DNA of 64,000 nt from an uncultured Clostridia bacterium (GCA_944368155.1 CALVWW010000004.1:62001-126000), one strand, 5' to 3'; shown: positions 1 to 7,607, numbered from the stretch's first letter. Numbers and translations are program-made. Notes: generated from the sequence alone by a model not told the origin.

Positions 1-1547
1 CCGCGATTGAAAGGGCAAAGGCGCTGCTTGAGCAAGGCGCGGCGCTCGCCATAGTAAGCAATGAAGGCGAACGCACATTTTTTGAACGCGGAGTAAAGTC
101 GCTCACCTCGCTTGGCGAGGACGACAGGCGCATTTTGCGCGACGCGGCGGTGGCAGACAAGATTGTGGGCAAGGCTGCGGCGTACCTGATGATTGCAGGC
201 GGCGTGAGGCAAGTTTACGCCGAAATTTTAAGCCGGAGCGGCGCCGACGCGTTCGAAAAATTCAACGTTGAATACAGTTGCGGCACACTTGTGCCGCAGA
301 TTATAAACCGCGCGGGCACGGGCCCCTGCCCCATGGAGCAGACGGTTAAATACATAACCGACCCCGCCGCGGCGGAACAGGCAATACGGCGCACGCAAAA
401 TGTGCTGCGCGTGCGCGCTGAAGGAGGAAATTGCATGAAAAAACTTGGCTTCGGCATGATGCGTCTCCCGCTTTTGAGCGGCAGCCAGAAGGATATAGAT
501 TTTGAACAGGTAAACAGGATGGTCGACGAATTCCTCGCCCGCGGATTTGAATACTTCGACACGGCGTGGATGTATCACGAGCACACAAGCGAAATCGTGG
601 CGCGCGAGTGCCTTGTAAAGCGCTACCCGCGCGAGGTGTTCAAGCTCGCCACAAAACTGCCTGCCTTCTCTTTGAGCAGGGCTGAGGAAATGCAGACCAC
701 GTTCGACAGGCAGTGCGAAAAGTGCGGAGTGGACTACTTCGACTATTACCTTATCCACAACATAAACGCCGAAAATTACCGCAACAATGTGCAGAAGTTC
801 GACGTGTTCGGGTTCGTGAAAAAGCTGAAGGAGCAGGGCAGGATAAGGCACTACGGCTTTTCCTTCCACGACACCGCCGACGTTTTGGACAGGGTGCTGA
901 CCGACCACCCCGACGCAGAATTTGTGCAATTACAGATAAATTACCTCGACTGGGACAGCGAAAAGGTTCAGTCGGGCAAGTGCTGGGAAGTTGCCCGGAA
1001 GCACGGCAAGCCCGTAATCGTAATGGAACCCGTGAAGGGCGGTACTCTTGCCAATGTGCCGCCGCAGGCCGAGGGACTGTTCAAGGCAATGGAGCCAGAA
1101 ATGAGCGTGCCCAGCTGGGCGATACGCTTTGCCGCAGGACTGGACGGGGTGTTCATGGTACTCTCGGGCATGTCGAGCATAGAGCAGCTCGAGGACAATA
1201 CCTCATTTATGGCAGACTTCAGACCGCTGAACGAACAGGAGCAGCTCACCGTTGCCAAGGCGGCCGGCGTTATAAAGGGCACCGGTACCATTGCGTGCAC
1301 GGCGTGCAGATACTGCACGGAAAATTGCCCGATGAATATACCCATACCCGATTATTTCTCCGCGTACAACGGCGACATACTCGACGGCGGGAAAGATTTT
1401 GCTAAGCACGGCGCGCAGTACTCGGCGTTTGCCGAGGGGCACGGAAAGGCTTCGGAATGCGTGAAATGCGGCGCATGCGAAGGACACTGCCCCCAGCACC
1501 TCGACATAAGAGGGTTGCTTGAAAAAGTTGCCGCAAAGTTCGAATAA
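1..1547 (+). CDS. DUF1893 domain joined to 4Fe-4S aldo/keto reductase (5' partial)
   Basis: The reading frame is open from base 3 to a stop at 1547. The first ~144 codons form a nearly complete DUF1893 domain (deaminase-like fold of unknown function), recognised by ADKIVGKAAAYL and INRAGTGPCPME. From the ATG at 435 the protein is a COG1453-type oxidoreductase: an aldo/keto reductase barrel (FDTAWMYH, LATKLP and LIHN carry the usual Asp/Tyr, Lys and His), then two cysteine clusters (CTACRYCTENCP, CVKCGACEGHCP) typical of bound 4Fe-4S centres. A strong ribosome site AAGGAGG lies 7 nt before ATG 435, so the reductase may also be made alone. No stop separates the two domains; a TGA sits in the neighbouring frame just before that ribosome site. 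The substrate is unknown. The true start lies left of the window. Confidence 0.85.
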   Translation, partial: AIERAKALLEQGAALAIVSNEGERTFFERGVKSLTSLGEDDRRILRDAAVADKIVGKAAAYLMIAGGVRQVYAEILSRSGADAFEKFNVEYSCGTLVPQIINRAGTGPCPMEQTVKYITDPAAAEQAIRRTQNVLRVRAEGGNCMKKLGFGMMRLPLLSGSQKDIDFEQVNRMVDEFLARGFEYFDTAWMYHEHTSEIVARECLVKRYPREVFKLATKLPAFSLSRAEEMQTTFDRQCEKCGVDYFDYYLIHNINAENYRNNVQKFDVFGFVKKLKEQGRIRHYGFSFHDTADVLDRVLTDHPDAEFVQLQINYLDWDSEKVQSGKCWEVARKHGKPVIVMEPVKGGTLANVPPQAEGLFKAMEPEMSVPSWAIRFAAGLDGVFMVLSGMSSIEQLEDNTSFMADFRPLNEQEQLTVAKAAGVIKGTGTIACTACRYCTENCPMNIPIPDYFSAYNGDILDGGKDFAKHGAQYSAFAEGHGKASECVKCGACEGHCPQHLDIRGLLEKVAAKFE

Positions 1548-1635
1548 AACTCCGCACCCATCGTTTTCCTGCATACGGAATTGTTTTTTAATAATATCTG
1601 CGGCATATACCGGCTCATTTAAGGCAATAATATCG

Positions 1636-1667
1636 GCGGCGGGGCGCAACAAATTGCGCCCCGCCGC
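1636..1667. terminator. Perfect 14-bp GC-rich hairpin
   Basis: Arms GCGGCGGGGCGCAA and TTGCGCCCCGCCGC around a CAAA loop, between the convergent reductase and rplL genes. There is no clear T-run on either side, so it may be a processing or barrier hairpin rather than a classical terminator. Confidence 0.5.
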
Positions 1668-1686
1668 TTAAAATTGAACAACACGC

Positions 1687-1721
1687 AAAAAAGCGGACAG
1701 GCAAAACCTGTCCGCTTTTTT
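1687..1721. terminator. Bidirectional rho-independent terminator after rplL
   Basis: The stem GCGGACAGG / CCTGTCCGC is flanked by A6 on the left and T6 on the right, so it can stop transcription from either side. It lies 26 bp past the rplL stop and also ends the reductase transcript. Confidence 0.85.
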
Positions 1722-1747
1722 GCTTTCTTAGCTTTTTAATTCTTAAA

Positions 1748-2128
1748 TTATTCCATAGCAGCGGTAGCGCCTGCAGCCTTGAGGTCGGCAACAATCTTCT
1801 CTGCCTCTTCCTTGGCTACGTTCTCCTTGAGCACGCCACCCTTTTCAACTGCTGCCTTAGCCTCTACAAGGCCGAGACCGGTGAAGCCGCGTACAACCTT
1901 GATAACGTCAATCTTCTTGGCGCCAACGTCCTTGAGAACTACGTTGAACTCGGTCTTCTCTTCAGCTGCGGGAGCGGCTGCTGCTGCGCCTGCTGCGGGA
2001 GCGGCTGCAACTGCTACGGGTGCGGCTGCGGATACGCCGAACTTCTCCTCAAGGGCCTTTACGAGCTCGTTGAGCTCAAGCACGGTCATGTTGCTTATTT
2101 CATCGATAAACTTATTGATATCTGCCAT
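1748..2128 (-). CDS. rplL: 50S ribosomal protein L7/L12
   Basis: 126 residues, the normal length. The N-terminal dimerisation helix ([20 protein letters not shown]) is followed by an Ala/Pro-rich hinge (residues ~37-55) and the C-terminal factor-binding domain with EKTEFNVVL and [17 protein letters not shown]7/L12 forms the mobile stalk that recruits elongation factors and binds ribosomes through L10. It is second in the rplJ-rplL operon, with a GGAGG site before the ATG. Unusually, rpoB does not follow: the gene ends in a terminator facing a convergent oxidoreductase. Confidence 0.98.
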   Translation of the reverse strand: MADINKFIDEISNMTVLELNELVKALEEKFGVSAAAPVAVAAAPAAGAAAAAPAAEEKTEFNVVLKDVGAKKIDVIKVVRGFTGLGLVEAKAAVEKGGVLKENVAKEEAEKIVADLKAAGATAAME

Positions 2129-2246
2129 TTTTAAATTCCTCCGATTATTTTTTATGGATATCTGCCCGCGATTTAAGGCTTGGGCGCGCCTTTTGCCCGG
2201 TTATGCGGCGGGGCGGAGCCGTGTTTCCCGCTTTAAGCGGAAAGGT

Positions 2247-2768
2247 TTACGCTTTTCCCTCCGCAACTCTTGCAAGCACGCGAACGATACCCGAAACAAG
2301 GTTATTAAGCACACCTGCGAAGTTTGAAAGGGGCGCCTGCATGGAGCCGAGCATCTTGGCAACGAGCTCCTCTTTGGAAGGCATGGTAGCAAGAGCTTCC
2401 ACACCCTTCTTGTCAACGTAAGCATTGTCCACGAAAGCGCACTTCAACACTATCTTTGTGTCGTAGTCTTTGGCGGCCTTGGTCATGAGCTTGGCGGCGG
2501 TTACTTCGTCCGCGCTGAAAGCTATAGCCGTGGGACCGTTCAAAGCTTCGTCGAACTGGGTGTAACCCATGTCGTTGAAAGCCTTTCTTACCAGCGTGTT
2601 CTTGTAGACCTTGTACTCGCAACCCGCTTCCCTGCACTTGTTCCTGAGTTCAGAAACTTCGGCAACGGTGAGCTTGTTGTAGTCTACGAAAACTACCGAT
2701 TTGGACGCCTTGATTTTAGAGGTTATCTCTTCGACAACCAGCTTCTTGGCTTCGAAATTAGCTGACAA
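2247..2768 (-). CDS. rplJ: 50S ribosomal protein L10
   Basis: 173 residues. The N-terminal rRNA-binding part (VVFVDYNKLTVAEVSELRNKCREAG, YKVYKNTLVRKAF) is followed by the C-terminal helix that carries L7/L12 dimers. Translation appears to start at a TTG (2766-2768), 8 nt after AGGAGG; no in-frame ATG fits the conserved N-terminus as well. It is first in the rplJ-rplL operon, behind a sigma-A promoter, an L10 leader motif and an attenuator-like hairpin. The L10-L7/L12 complex is therefore expected to repress its own synthesis, as in other Firmicutes. Confidence 0.97.
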   Translation of the reverse strand: MSANFEAKKLVVEEITSKIKASKSVVFVDYNKLTVAEVSELRNKCREAGCEYKVYKNTLVRKAFNDMGYTQFDEALNGPTAIAFSADEVTAAKLMTKAAKDYDTKIVLKCAFVDNAYVDKKGVEALATMPSKEELVAKMLGSMQAPLSNFAGVLNNLVSGIVRVLARVAEGKA

Positions 2769-2798
2769 TCTTCGTACCTCCTTTAAGAAATTAAAAAG

Positions 2799-2822
2799 CC
2801 CTTACGCCGCACGGCATAAGGA
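2799..2822 (-). terminator. Attenuator hairpin in rplJ leader
   Basis: On the minus strand CCTTATGCCG and CGGCGTAAGG form a 10-bp stem (one G-U pair) followed by GCTTTTTAA, between the L10 leader motif and the rplJ ribosome site. This fits the terminator half of an L10 autoregulatory attenuator. Confidence 0.7.
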
Positions 2823-2870
2823 CATCAAAAAAGAATAATTCTTTTTGGGGAAATCTTTTTTAAACCTTAA

Positions 2871-2918
2871 CACCTCGGCAGGGTATTTAAGCGAATTTAT
2901 CGCGCCTGCTGTCTGCGG
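2871..2918 (-). ncRNA. Ribosomal protein L10 leader
   Basis: On the minus strand the segment reads GCAGACAGCAGG ... CCTGCCGAGGT. This is the paired AGCAGG/CCTGC core of the Firmicutes L10 leader, to which the L10-L7/L12 complex binds. It begins about 21 nt below the promoter -10 box and about 100 nt above the rplJ start. Confidence 0.85.
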
Positions 2919-2938
2919 CATCTTTGTTTTGCGTTGAT

Positions 2939-2967
2939 ATTATATTGAATAATTAAAGGTTTGTCAA
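2939..2967 (-). promoter_or_regulatory. Sigma-A promoter of rplJ-rplL
   Basis: On the minus strand TTGACA, a 17-nt spacer, then TATAAT: a perfect consensus promoter, as expected for a ribosomal protein operon. Confidence 0.9.
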
Positions 2968-3007
2968 TTAATTTTTCGTGCTATCACGAAAAAAATTTCT
3001 ATTTTTT

Positions 3008-3039
3008 AGGGTGCGCGCGGTTTTCCCCGCGCGCACCCT
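3008..3039. terminator. 13-bp GC-rich hairpin downstream of queD-like gene
   Basis: AGGGTGCGCGCGG and CCGCGCGCACCCT pair perfectly around a 6-nt loop, 28 bp past the stop of the QueD-like gene. An A-rich stretch follows on the minus strand, so termination there would be imperfect. A weaker hairpin (CGTG/CACG with T and A runs) follows at about 2972-2994. Confidence 0.5.
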
Positions 3040-3067
3040 GCGCTTTAAATTTGAAAATAATTAAATT

Positions 3068-3634
3068 TTACTGCTTTTTATAGCCGCACTTGGGGCACAC
3101 GCCCTTTTCGTTTAAGGCTATGCCGCAGAGCGGGCAGCGCTCGATATTGTTGTGCGTTTGGAACTCGGCCGAGCCGGCGTTTACGCCGCTGGTGAAAGTA
3201 ATTTTTGCAATATTAAGCTTGTCTTTTAATAGGTCATACACTATCTTTATCATGCCCTCCACCGTCATCGTCTCCTTGGTCACCACAAGGCGGCAGTCGG
3301 GATAGGCCGTGGCGAGCTCTGTTTTAAAGGCCGTGCCCTTCATCTTGTTCTGCGGCGCGCCGTTTTTTATGCCCTGCTCTTCATACACCTTTAATATGGC
3401 GGGAAGAAGAGGGTCGTCCTCGCGCAGGATGAGCGCGTGGTCGAAGTTCTTTAACACGTCCCACGCCGTCTTTTTTATCTCGTTGCAGGGAAATACCATG
3501 TTTACGCCCGGCTCTATGCTGTCCTCCACCTCTATGGTGAGCACGCCCGTGTGGCCGTGCAGATACTGCGCCTCCCCCTTGAAGCCGTAAAATCTGTGCG
3601 CATACTGTAAGTCGAGTGTTGTGATGCTTCTCAT
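3068..3634 (-). CDS. QueD-like 6-pyruvoyl-tetrahydropterin synthase family protein with C-terminal zinc ribbon
   Basis: 188 residues from the ATG at 3634 (MRSITTLDLQYAHRF), preceded by GGGAG; an upstream in-frame ATG would give 15 unconserved residues. The T-fold core has the zinc-binding histidines (YAHRF and LHGHTG), as in QueD/PTPS, which make 6-carboxy-tetrahydropterin for queuosine. The Cys usually found three residues before LHGH is Ala here (AQYLHGH), so the usual catalytic residue is missing. The last ~25 residues form a two-CxxC zinc ribbon (CPLCGIALNEKGVCPKCGYKK). No other queuosine gene is nearby. It may have a different reaction; the exact role is uncertain. Confidence 0.75.
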   Translation of the reverse strand: MRSITTLDLQYAHRFYGFKGEAQYLHGHTGVLTIEVEDSIEPGVNMVFPCNEIKKTAWDVLKNFDHALILREDDPLLPAILKVYEEQGIKNGAPQNKMKGTAFKTELATAYPDCRLVVTKETMTVEGMIKIVYDLLKDKLNIAKITFTSGVNAGSAEFQTHNNIERCPLCGIALNEKGVCPKCGYKKQ

Positions 3635-3717
3635 AAATACTCCCAAAAATACGTTTTGATTTAGCAGGCTGCCCCGCACGCATTTTCAATCTCTTATTGA
3701 GATTTATTCTTGATATA

Positions 3718-3746
3718 ATATTAACACACAAATTATCTTTTGTCAA
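3718..3746 (-). promoter_or_regulatory. Sigma-A promoter of queD-like gene, flanked by inverted repeats
   Basis: On the minus strand TTGACA, a 17-nt spacer, TAATAT. Two palindromes frame it: TTATT-CTC-AATAA at 3750-3762, directly above the -35 box, and AATCTC-TTATT-GAGATT at 3688-3704, below the -10 box. The layout suggests a repressor operator; Fur/Zur-family boxes are similar in style, but the match is only suggestive. Confidence 0.7.
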
Positions 3747-3785
3747 TATTTATTCTCAATAATATTAAATTTTTATGCAGTCCGC

Positions 3786-3817
3786 ATAAAAAAGAGCTGC
3801 GTACAGCTGCAGCTCTT
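3786..3817 (-). terminator. Terminator of the DUF5071 gene
   Basis: A 9-bp stem AAGAGCTGC / GCAGCTCTT is followed by T6 on the minus strand, 9 bp past the stop at 3826. Confidence 0.8.
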
Positions 3818-3825
3818 AAACGGGG

Positions 3826-4329
3826 TTATCTGTAATTTTCAAGTTCGACGAGCAGGGCCTGCATGCCGTAAATTTTGTCGAACTCCTTCCAATTGTCGTC
3901 GTCGAGGTAGTCGACGAGCTCCTGCACGTATGTGCTGTTTGGGAAAAAGCATAACAGCAGCCATTCAAACCAAATTACATCGCGCTCCGAACGGGCTCGC
4001 TCCACCGCGCGAATTACCGCCGGTTTGAACTCGTTGAAGTGTGCCTTCACAAACTGTATAATGGCGTAGCTGCCCGGCCAGTTGATATCCTGCAACCAAA
4101 TGAGCATATCGTCTGCCACGTCGGCAACGCGCGGCAAGCCGCGGGCACACAGCACCTCGGCAAAGCTCTGCCAGTAGCGCTTGCCGAAGCCGCCCTCATT
4201 CCCAAAAAACTGTTGCAGAAAAAAGCTGTTGGGAAGGCCGCCCTTTGCAAAATAATTAACGGCGCACACCCTCCTCTTCTGCCCGTATAAAGTTAAATCT
4301 TCAATTTTTAAATTTCCGCGATAACTCAT
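3826..4329 (-). CDS. DUF5071-like protein
   Basis: 167 residues, soluble, no signal peptide. The segment DDMLIWLQDINWPGSYAI resembles the core of DUF5071 proteins, small alpha-helical repeat-like domains of unknown function. The start codon lies 3 nt after the stop of the 394-residue gene upstream, so the two are translationally coupled and probably act together. A terminator follows. The pair sits between rplA and a QueD-like gene, positions normally empty in this ribosomal cluster, which suggests insertion. The function is unknown. Confidence 0.65.
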   Translation of the reverse strand: MSYRGNLKIEDLTLYGQKRRVCAVNYFAKGGLPNSFFLQQFFGNEGGFGKRYWQSFAEVLCARGLPRVADVADDMLIWLQDINWPGSYAIIQFVKAHFNEFKPAVIRAVERARSERDVIWFEWLLLCFFPNSTYVQELVDYLDDDNWKEFDKIYGMQALLVELENYR

Positions 4330-4332
4330 AAC

Positions 4333-5517
4333 TCAAATTATACCCTTGCGGGGGGCGGTTACCTCGTTGCACAACCCCTCGTGCGAGCTGCAGGAGAGTT
4401 TGATATACCCGCCCTTATACAGCGCCAAATCTTCCAAAAGGCCCGTAAAGCAGTCGGTATCGGGGTATTCGGCAAGCCACGCCCACGTCTTTTCGTTCAG
4501 CTCAAACACGAAGTGACAGCGCAAGACGCCGCTGCTCGTGCAATGGTGGAAAAACGAGGGCAAGACCTTTATTAAATACGGTTTGATTGCGGCATATTCG
4601 CCCGTCAATGTCTCCTCGGGCGGGGTCGTGCCCACGGCCTTGGCCAGCTCAACTTTCGCCACACACATGCCCAGCTCGAGCGCGAACGCCCAGAACGTAC
4701 AGAGATATTCGGGCACGCCGTCGGGCCTGGGGACTTTTTTATATTTTTCGGGGCCGTTCGGCATGAGCTCCCACTTCCTGCCGACGGGGATATACTTCCC
4801 TTTAAAACTTTCCCAAAGGGCGTTGAAATCGGGATATTCCCGCCTCTTTTCGTCGGAGAAACCGTCGTACACCCGTTTACACCGCTCAGCGGATATTCCT
4901 TCATATACGTCGAGCGCGTGCGCCGCCTGTTCTTCCGAGAGCCGCCAGTCCTCCTTCCATATTGCGGTGAGCGAAAAGCTGTCGCAATCGGCAAATTTTT
5001 TGAGAACGTATTCCATATCTCTGCAACAAAATTCTGTGTCGGGCGGGGTGGCGGTGAACTCGTACAGCGTGCCGCATTCAAATATAATGTCGTTGCCGCC
5101 CGTAATCAGCCACTCGTCCGCTTTAATCTCCTGCCGCTTCACCTCTTTGGGCGGCATTTCCCTGCCCTGCCACAGCTTTATGATATACACCTTGCCGCCG
5201 TTTAACACAATGGAAGTAATACTGTCCTTGAGCCACCGCAGAATCTCCAAGAGCGTGCGGGCGGTCTTGGAGCCGTAAATCTTTTCGTACCGCGTTTCGT
5301 AGTCCAGCCCCAAAGTGGTTTTGATTGAGTATATGTGGCACCCTTTTAAGATTTTTTGCACGCCCGTGGCGAGTTCGTCTGGCGAGAGATTTTCCTCGAA
5401 AAATATGCTGTCGTTATACAGCATGTCGTCCTCTTCCATGCGCGGAAGGTGATATTTCAGTTTTACTTCGGTATGGACGAACGGCTTTGTCGTGCCGAGA
5501 AAGTAAACTTCACTCAT
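4333..5517 (-). CDS. Hypothetical soluble protein, 394 residues
   Basis: I do not recognise this family. It has no signal peptide or membrane segment and is rich in aromatic residues and Cys. The ends look like separate lobes: an N-terminal alpha/beta part (residues 1-180, with LEILRWLKDSITSIVLNGGKVY) and a C-terminal part (275-394, FWAFALELGMCVAKVELAKAV and a Trp-rich WAWLAEYPDTDCF). It starts at an ATG behind AAGGAGG and has its own consensus promoter. The DUF5071 gene follows after 3 nt. As a two-gene cassette inside a ribosomal cluster it looks acquired, but nothing in it indicates a specific role. Confidence 0.7.
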   Translation of the reverse strand: MSEVYFLGTTKPFVHTEVKLKYHLPRMEEDDMLYNDSIFFEENLSPDELATGVQKILKGCHIYSIKTTLGLDYETRYEKIYGSKTARTLLEILRWLKDSITSIVLNGGKVYIIKLWQGREMPPKEVKRQEIKADEWLITGGNDIIFECGTLYEFTATPPDTEFCCRDMEYVLKKFADCDSFSLTAIWKEDWRLSEEQAAHALDVYEGISAERCKRVYDGFSDEKRREYPDFNALWESFKGKYIPVGRKWELMPNGPEKYKKVPRPDGVPEYLCTFWAFALELGMCVAKVELAKAVGTTPPEETLTGEYAAIKPYLIKVLPSFFHHCTSSGVLRCHFVFELNEKTWAWLAEYPDTDCFTGLLEDLALYKGGYIKLSCSSHEGLCNEVTAPRKGII

Positions 5518-5556
5518 AATTCATATCCTCCTTATTGCTCATATTCTCCGTTTTTA

Positions 5557-5585
5557 AGTTTACGCCATATATGCACGTTTGTCAA
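5557..5585 (-). promoter_or_regulatory. Sigma-A promoter of the 394-residue gene
   Basis: On the minus strand TTGACA, a 17-nt spacer, TAAACT, about 40 nt above the start codon. Confidence 0.75.
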
Positions 5586-5595
5586 GGGTGAAAAA

Positions 5596-5661
5596 CAGCC
5601 GCGGAATTTGCGCCTGCAAATTCCGCGGCTGTAAAAAAGGCAAGCCGAGCGGCTTGCCTTT
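5596..5661 (-). terminator. Two tandem terminator hairpins
   Basis: 5596-5631 is a perfect 16-bp stem (CAGCCGCGGAATTTGC and its complement) followed by T5 on the minus strand. 5636-5661 is an AAAGGCAAGCCG / CGGCTTGCCTTT hairpin with a T-run. Together with a third copy at 5875-5901 they insulate the rplA transcript from the cassette below. Confidence 0.75.
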
Positions 5662-5751
5662 AAAAATTCTACTTTATTATATTAAGCTGGTTAAAACTTC
5701 AGAGAAGCGAGCAATATATCCCCACCATACACCGCACATAGTAACCCCGTA

Positions 5752-5869
5752 GTTGCGAGCAGTACGAGGAGCGTGCGGAAGTCGTGAGGGAGCTTACTTA
5801 GAGGTAAGTGACTGAACGAAGCCGTAAGCGCGACAAAGTAATGCGAAGTAAATACGGAGTTTGGCGGAG
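5752..5869 (+). repeat. Element C copy 1
   Basis: About 118 bp of the dispersed family that starts near GCGAGCAGTACGAGG, passes GCGGAAGTCGTGAGG and ends near GCGAAG. The central hairpin is CTTAC (5793-5797) / GTAAG (5804-5808), flanked by GAG and TGAC. This copy lies between two GGCAAGCC terminator hairpins downstream of rplA. I see no gene in 5662-5874. Confidence 0.8.
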
Positions 5870-5874
5870 TAAAA

Positions 5875-5901
5875 AAGGCAAGCCAAACGGCTTGCCTTTT
5901 T
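5875..5901. terminator. rplA terminator
   Basis: AAAAAAGGCAAGCC and GGCTTGCCTTTTTT pair around a 3-nt loop, 19 bp past the rplA stop. A and T runs on both sides make it bidirectional. It repeats the hairpin at 5636-5661 with only loop-proximal changes. Confidence 0.8.
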
Positions 5902-5919
5902 TATATTATAATCTTGAAA

Positions 5920-6609
5920 TCAACCCTTGTTATAGTTAACCCTCACACCGGGGCCCATCGTAGAGGTAAGCGTTACGCTCTTGATGTACTGACCCTTTGC
6001 AGCCGAGGGCTTAGCCTTAACTATTGCATCCATGAGGGCATTGAAGTTTTCGGTAATCTTTTCTGCGCCGAAAGACTTTTTGCCGATGGGGCAATGGATG
6101 ATAGCCGTTTTATCAAGACGGTATTCAACTTTACCTGCCTTAACTTCCTGAACGGCCTTGGCCACGTCCATGGTAACGGTGCCCGACTTGGGGTTGGGCA
6201 TCAGGCCCTTGGGACCGAGGATACGACCGATACGGCCGACAACGCCCATCATGTCGGGGGTGGTAATCATAACGTCGAAATCAAACCAGTTTTCCTGCTG
6301 TATGCGCTGGATGATTTCCTCTGCGCCGACGATATCTGCGCCTGCCGCTGCAGCTGCGTCTGCTCTTTCACCCTTGGCAACAACAAGAACCTTCTTGGTT
6401 TTACCTGTGCCGTTGGGAAGAACGAGCACGCCGCGCACCTGCTGGTCGGCCTGACGGGGGTCAACGCCGAGGCGGATGTGAAGTTCTATAGTTTCGTCAA
6501 ACTTTGCCTTTGCGGTGGAAAGGGTAAGGTTTACCGCTTCGGCCACGTCGTATGCCTTGGAATGCTCGTAAGATTTAACGCTCTCTGCGTATTTCTTGCC
6601 AACTTTCAT
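5920..6609 (-). CDS. rplA: 50S ribosomal protein L1
   Basis: 229 residues, the normal length. Family motifs are present: [26 protein letters not shown] near the N-terminus, [20 protein letters not shown] in the middle and a conserved C-terminus ([12 protein letters not shown]). L1 forms the E-site stalk of the 50S subunit and in many bacteria represses its own operon. It follows rplK after an 83-bp gap that carries its own L1-type leader hairpin. The GGAGG site precedes an ATG. rplJ is not the next gene: a QueD-like gene and a two-gene cassette intervene. Confidence 0.98.
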   Translation of the reverse strand: MKVGKKYAESVKSYEHSKAYDVAEAVNLTLSTAKAKFDETIELHIRLGVDPRQADQQVRGVLVLPNGTGKTKKVLVVAKGERADAAAAAGADIVGAEEIIQRIQQENWFDFDVMITTPDMMGVVGRIGRILGPKGLMPNPKSGTVTMDVAKAVQEVKAGKVEYRLDKTAIIHCPIGKKSFGAEKITENFNALMDAIVKAKPSAAKGQYIKSVTLTSTMGPGVRVNYNKG

Positions 6610-6624
6610 TATTAAAATCCTCCG

Positions 6625-6679
6625 TGTGGTACTTGCGAGGGGTTCGACTTTTTTTGGTTTTTGGTCCCCTCTCCCACAA
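6625..6679 (-). ncRNA. Putative L1-binding leader of rplA
   Basis: On the minus strand GTGGGAGAGGGG ... CCCCTCGCAAGTACCAC forms a stem with GAGGGG/CCCCTC inside and GTGG/CCAC outside, ending next to the rplA ribosome site. The same layout occurs before rplK, so both probably carry the L1 autoregulatory site. The assignment is by similarity of the two copies and location. Confidence 0.6.
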
Positions 6680-6692
6680 ATTCAAGTTGCGC

Positions 6693-7118
6693 TTATTCTT
6701 CTACGGTAACGCCCATAGAGCGCGCGGTGCCCTTTACCATGCTGATAGCCGCCTCTAAGGTGGAGCAGTTCAAATCGGGCAACTTGGTCTTTGCAATCTC
6801 TTCAACCTGAGCCTTGGTAAGCTGGCCTACTTTGTCCCTGTTGGGGCGGGCGCTTGCCGTGTCTATGCCGAGCGCCTTTTTAACGAGCACGGGCGTAGGG
6901 GGCGTTTTGAGGATGAATGTAAAGCTTCTGTCCTGATAGATGGTAACTACGCAGGGAATTATAAGGCCGGCCTTATCGGCAGTTTTGGCGTTGAATTCCT
7001 TGGTGAAACCGGGAATGTTGATGCCGTGGGGGCCGAGGGTGGAACCTACGGGGGGCGCAGGAGTGGCCTTGCCGGCAGGAAGCTGCAATTTTACTACAGC
7101 GGTGATTTTCTTTGCCAT
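6693..7118 (-). CDS. rplK: 50S ribosomal protein L11
   Basis: 141 residues, standard length. It begins [23 protein letters not shown], has [12 protein letters not shown] and ends with the rRNA-binding domain ([21 protein letters not shown]). L11 sits in the GTPase-associated centre of the 50S subunit. It is followed by rplA. Upstream, 605 bp of repeat elements separate it from nusG, unusual because these genes are normally nearly adjacent. Confidence 0.98.
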   Translation of the reverse strand: MAKKITAVVKLQLPAGKATPAPPVGSTLGPHGINIPGFTKEFNAKTADKAGLIIPCVVTIYQDRSFTFILKTPPTPVLVKKALGIDTASARPNRDKVGQLTKAQVEEIAKTKLPDLNCSTLEAAISMVKGTARSMGVTVEE

Positions 7119-7136
7119 AAATGAAAAATCCTCCTA

Positions 7137-7191
7137 TGTGGTGATAGCGAACCGTGCCATAAAAAAGTGTATTTAGCGCGTTCTCCCACAA
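7137..7191 (-). ncRNA. Putative L1-binding leader of rplK
   Basis: On the minus strand GTGGGAGAAC ... GTTCGCTATCACCACA pairs GTGG with CCAC and GAAC with GTTC, just above the rplK ribosome site. It is the counterpart of the hairpin before rplA (shared GTGGGAG and GC-A-ACCAC), consistent with feedback control by L1. Confidence 0.6.
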
Positions 7192-7199
7192 AAATAAAT

Positions 7200-7370
7200 T
7201 CACAAATTTTTTCGGCTTGCGCGCCATAAAAATTTTGTGAGTTTAAGAAACCAAGTTTCTCTGGCGGCATTGCTGTTGCCCTCACTTATAGAAATGCCGC
7301 CATTCACTTCCGGTGAGCTCGCTTACGCGACTAATTGGGTCTTGCTGACGGCGGGAAACCCGCCTTGCAA
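7200..7370 (+). repeat. Element B copy 1 (multi-hairpin repeat)
   Basis: Successive hairpins: TCACAAA.../TTTGTGA (7200-7240), AGAAAC-CAA-GTTTCT (7246-7260), TGGCGGCATT/AATGCCGCCA (7262-7271 with 7293-7302), TCAC-TTCC-GGTGA (7304-7316) and GGCGGG-AAA-CCCGCC (7350-7364). The order recurs at 45246 and 48711 with compensated base changes. The 5' hairpin ends next to the L1-type leader of rplK. Confidence 0.75.
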
Positions 7371-7390
7371 ACGAACATTATTTGATGTGT

Positions 7391-7494
7391 TCACGAAAAA
7401 TCTTTTGCTTCGCAAAATCTTTTTCCGTGAGTTTTATAATAAGGTCGCAAAAACGCTTAACGGCCGAACTAAATTCGTCCTTGCATTTTTCGAC
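7391..7494 (+). repeat. Element A copy 1 (two-hairpin repeat)
   Basis: Hairpin A1 is TCACGAAAAATCTTTTGC / GCAAAATCTTTTTCCGTGA (7391-7430). Hairpin A2 (7444-7494) is a degenerate form of the GGCCGAA-CTAAA-TTC two-tier stem inside GTCG/CGAC. An AT-rich stretch without any gene (7495-7600) follows and includes a partial element C-like segment. Confidence 0.75.
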
Positions 7495-7607
7495 ATTATT
7501 TATTTGGAAAATATTTATAAACCCGTTAAAACTTTATAGAAGCAGGCCGAAACCAGCGGTTAAAACGCTTTTCAGATGCGAGCAAGACGCACAGTCTGAT
7601 AAAACTT

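Noticed and set aside
3718-3762. Definite Fur or Zur box at the queD-like promoter
   Set aside because: The palindromes are real but do not match a full 7-1-7 consensus; kept only as an unspecified operator candidate.
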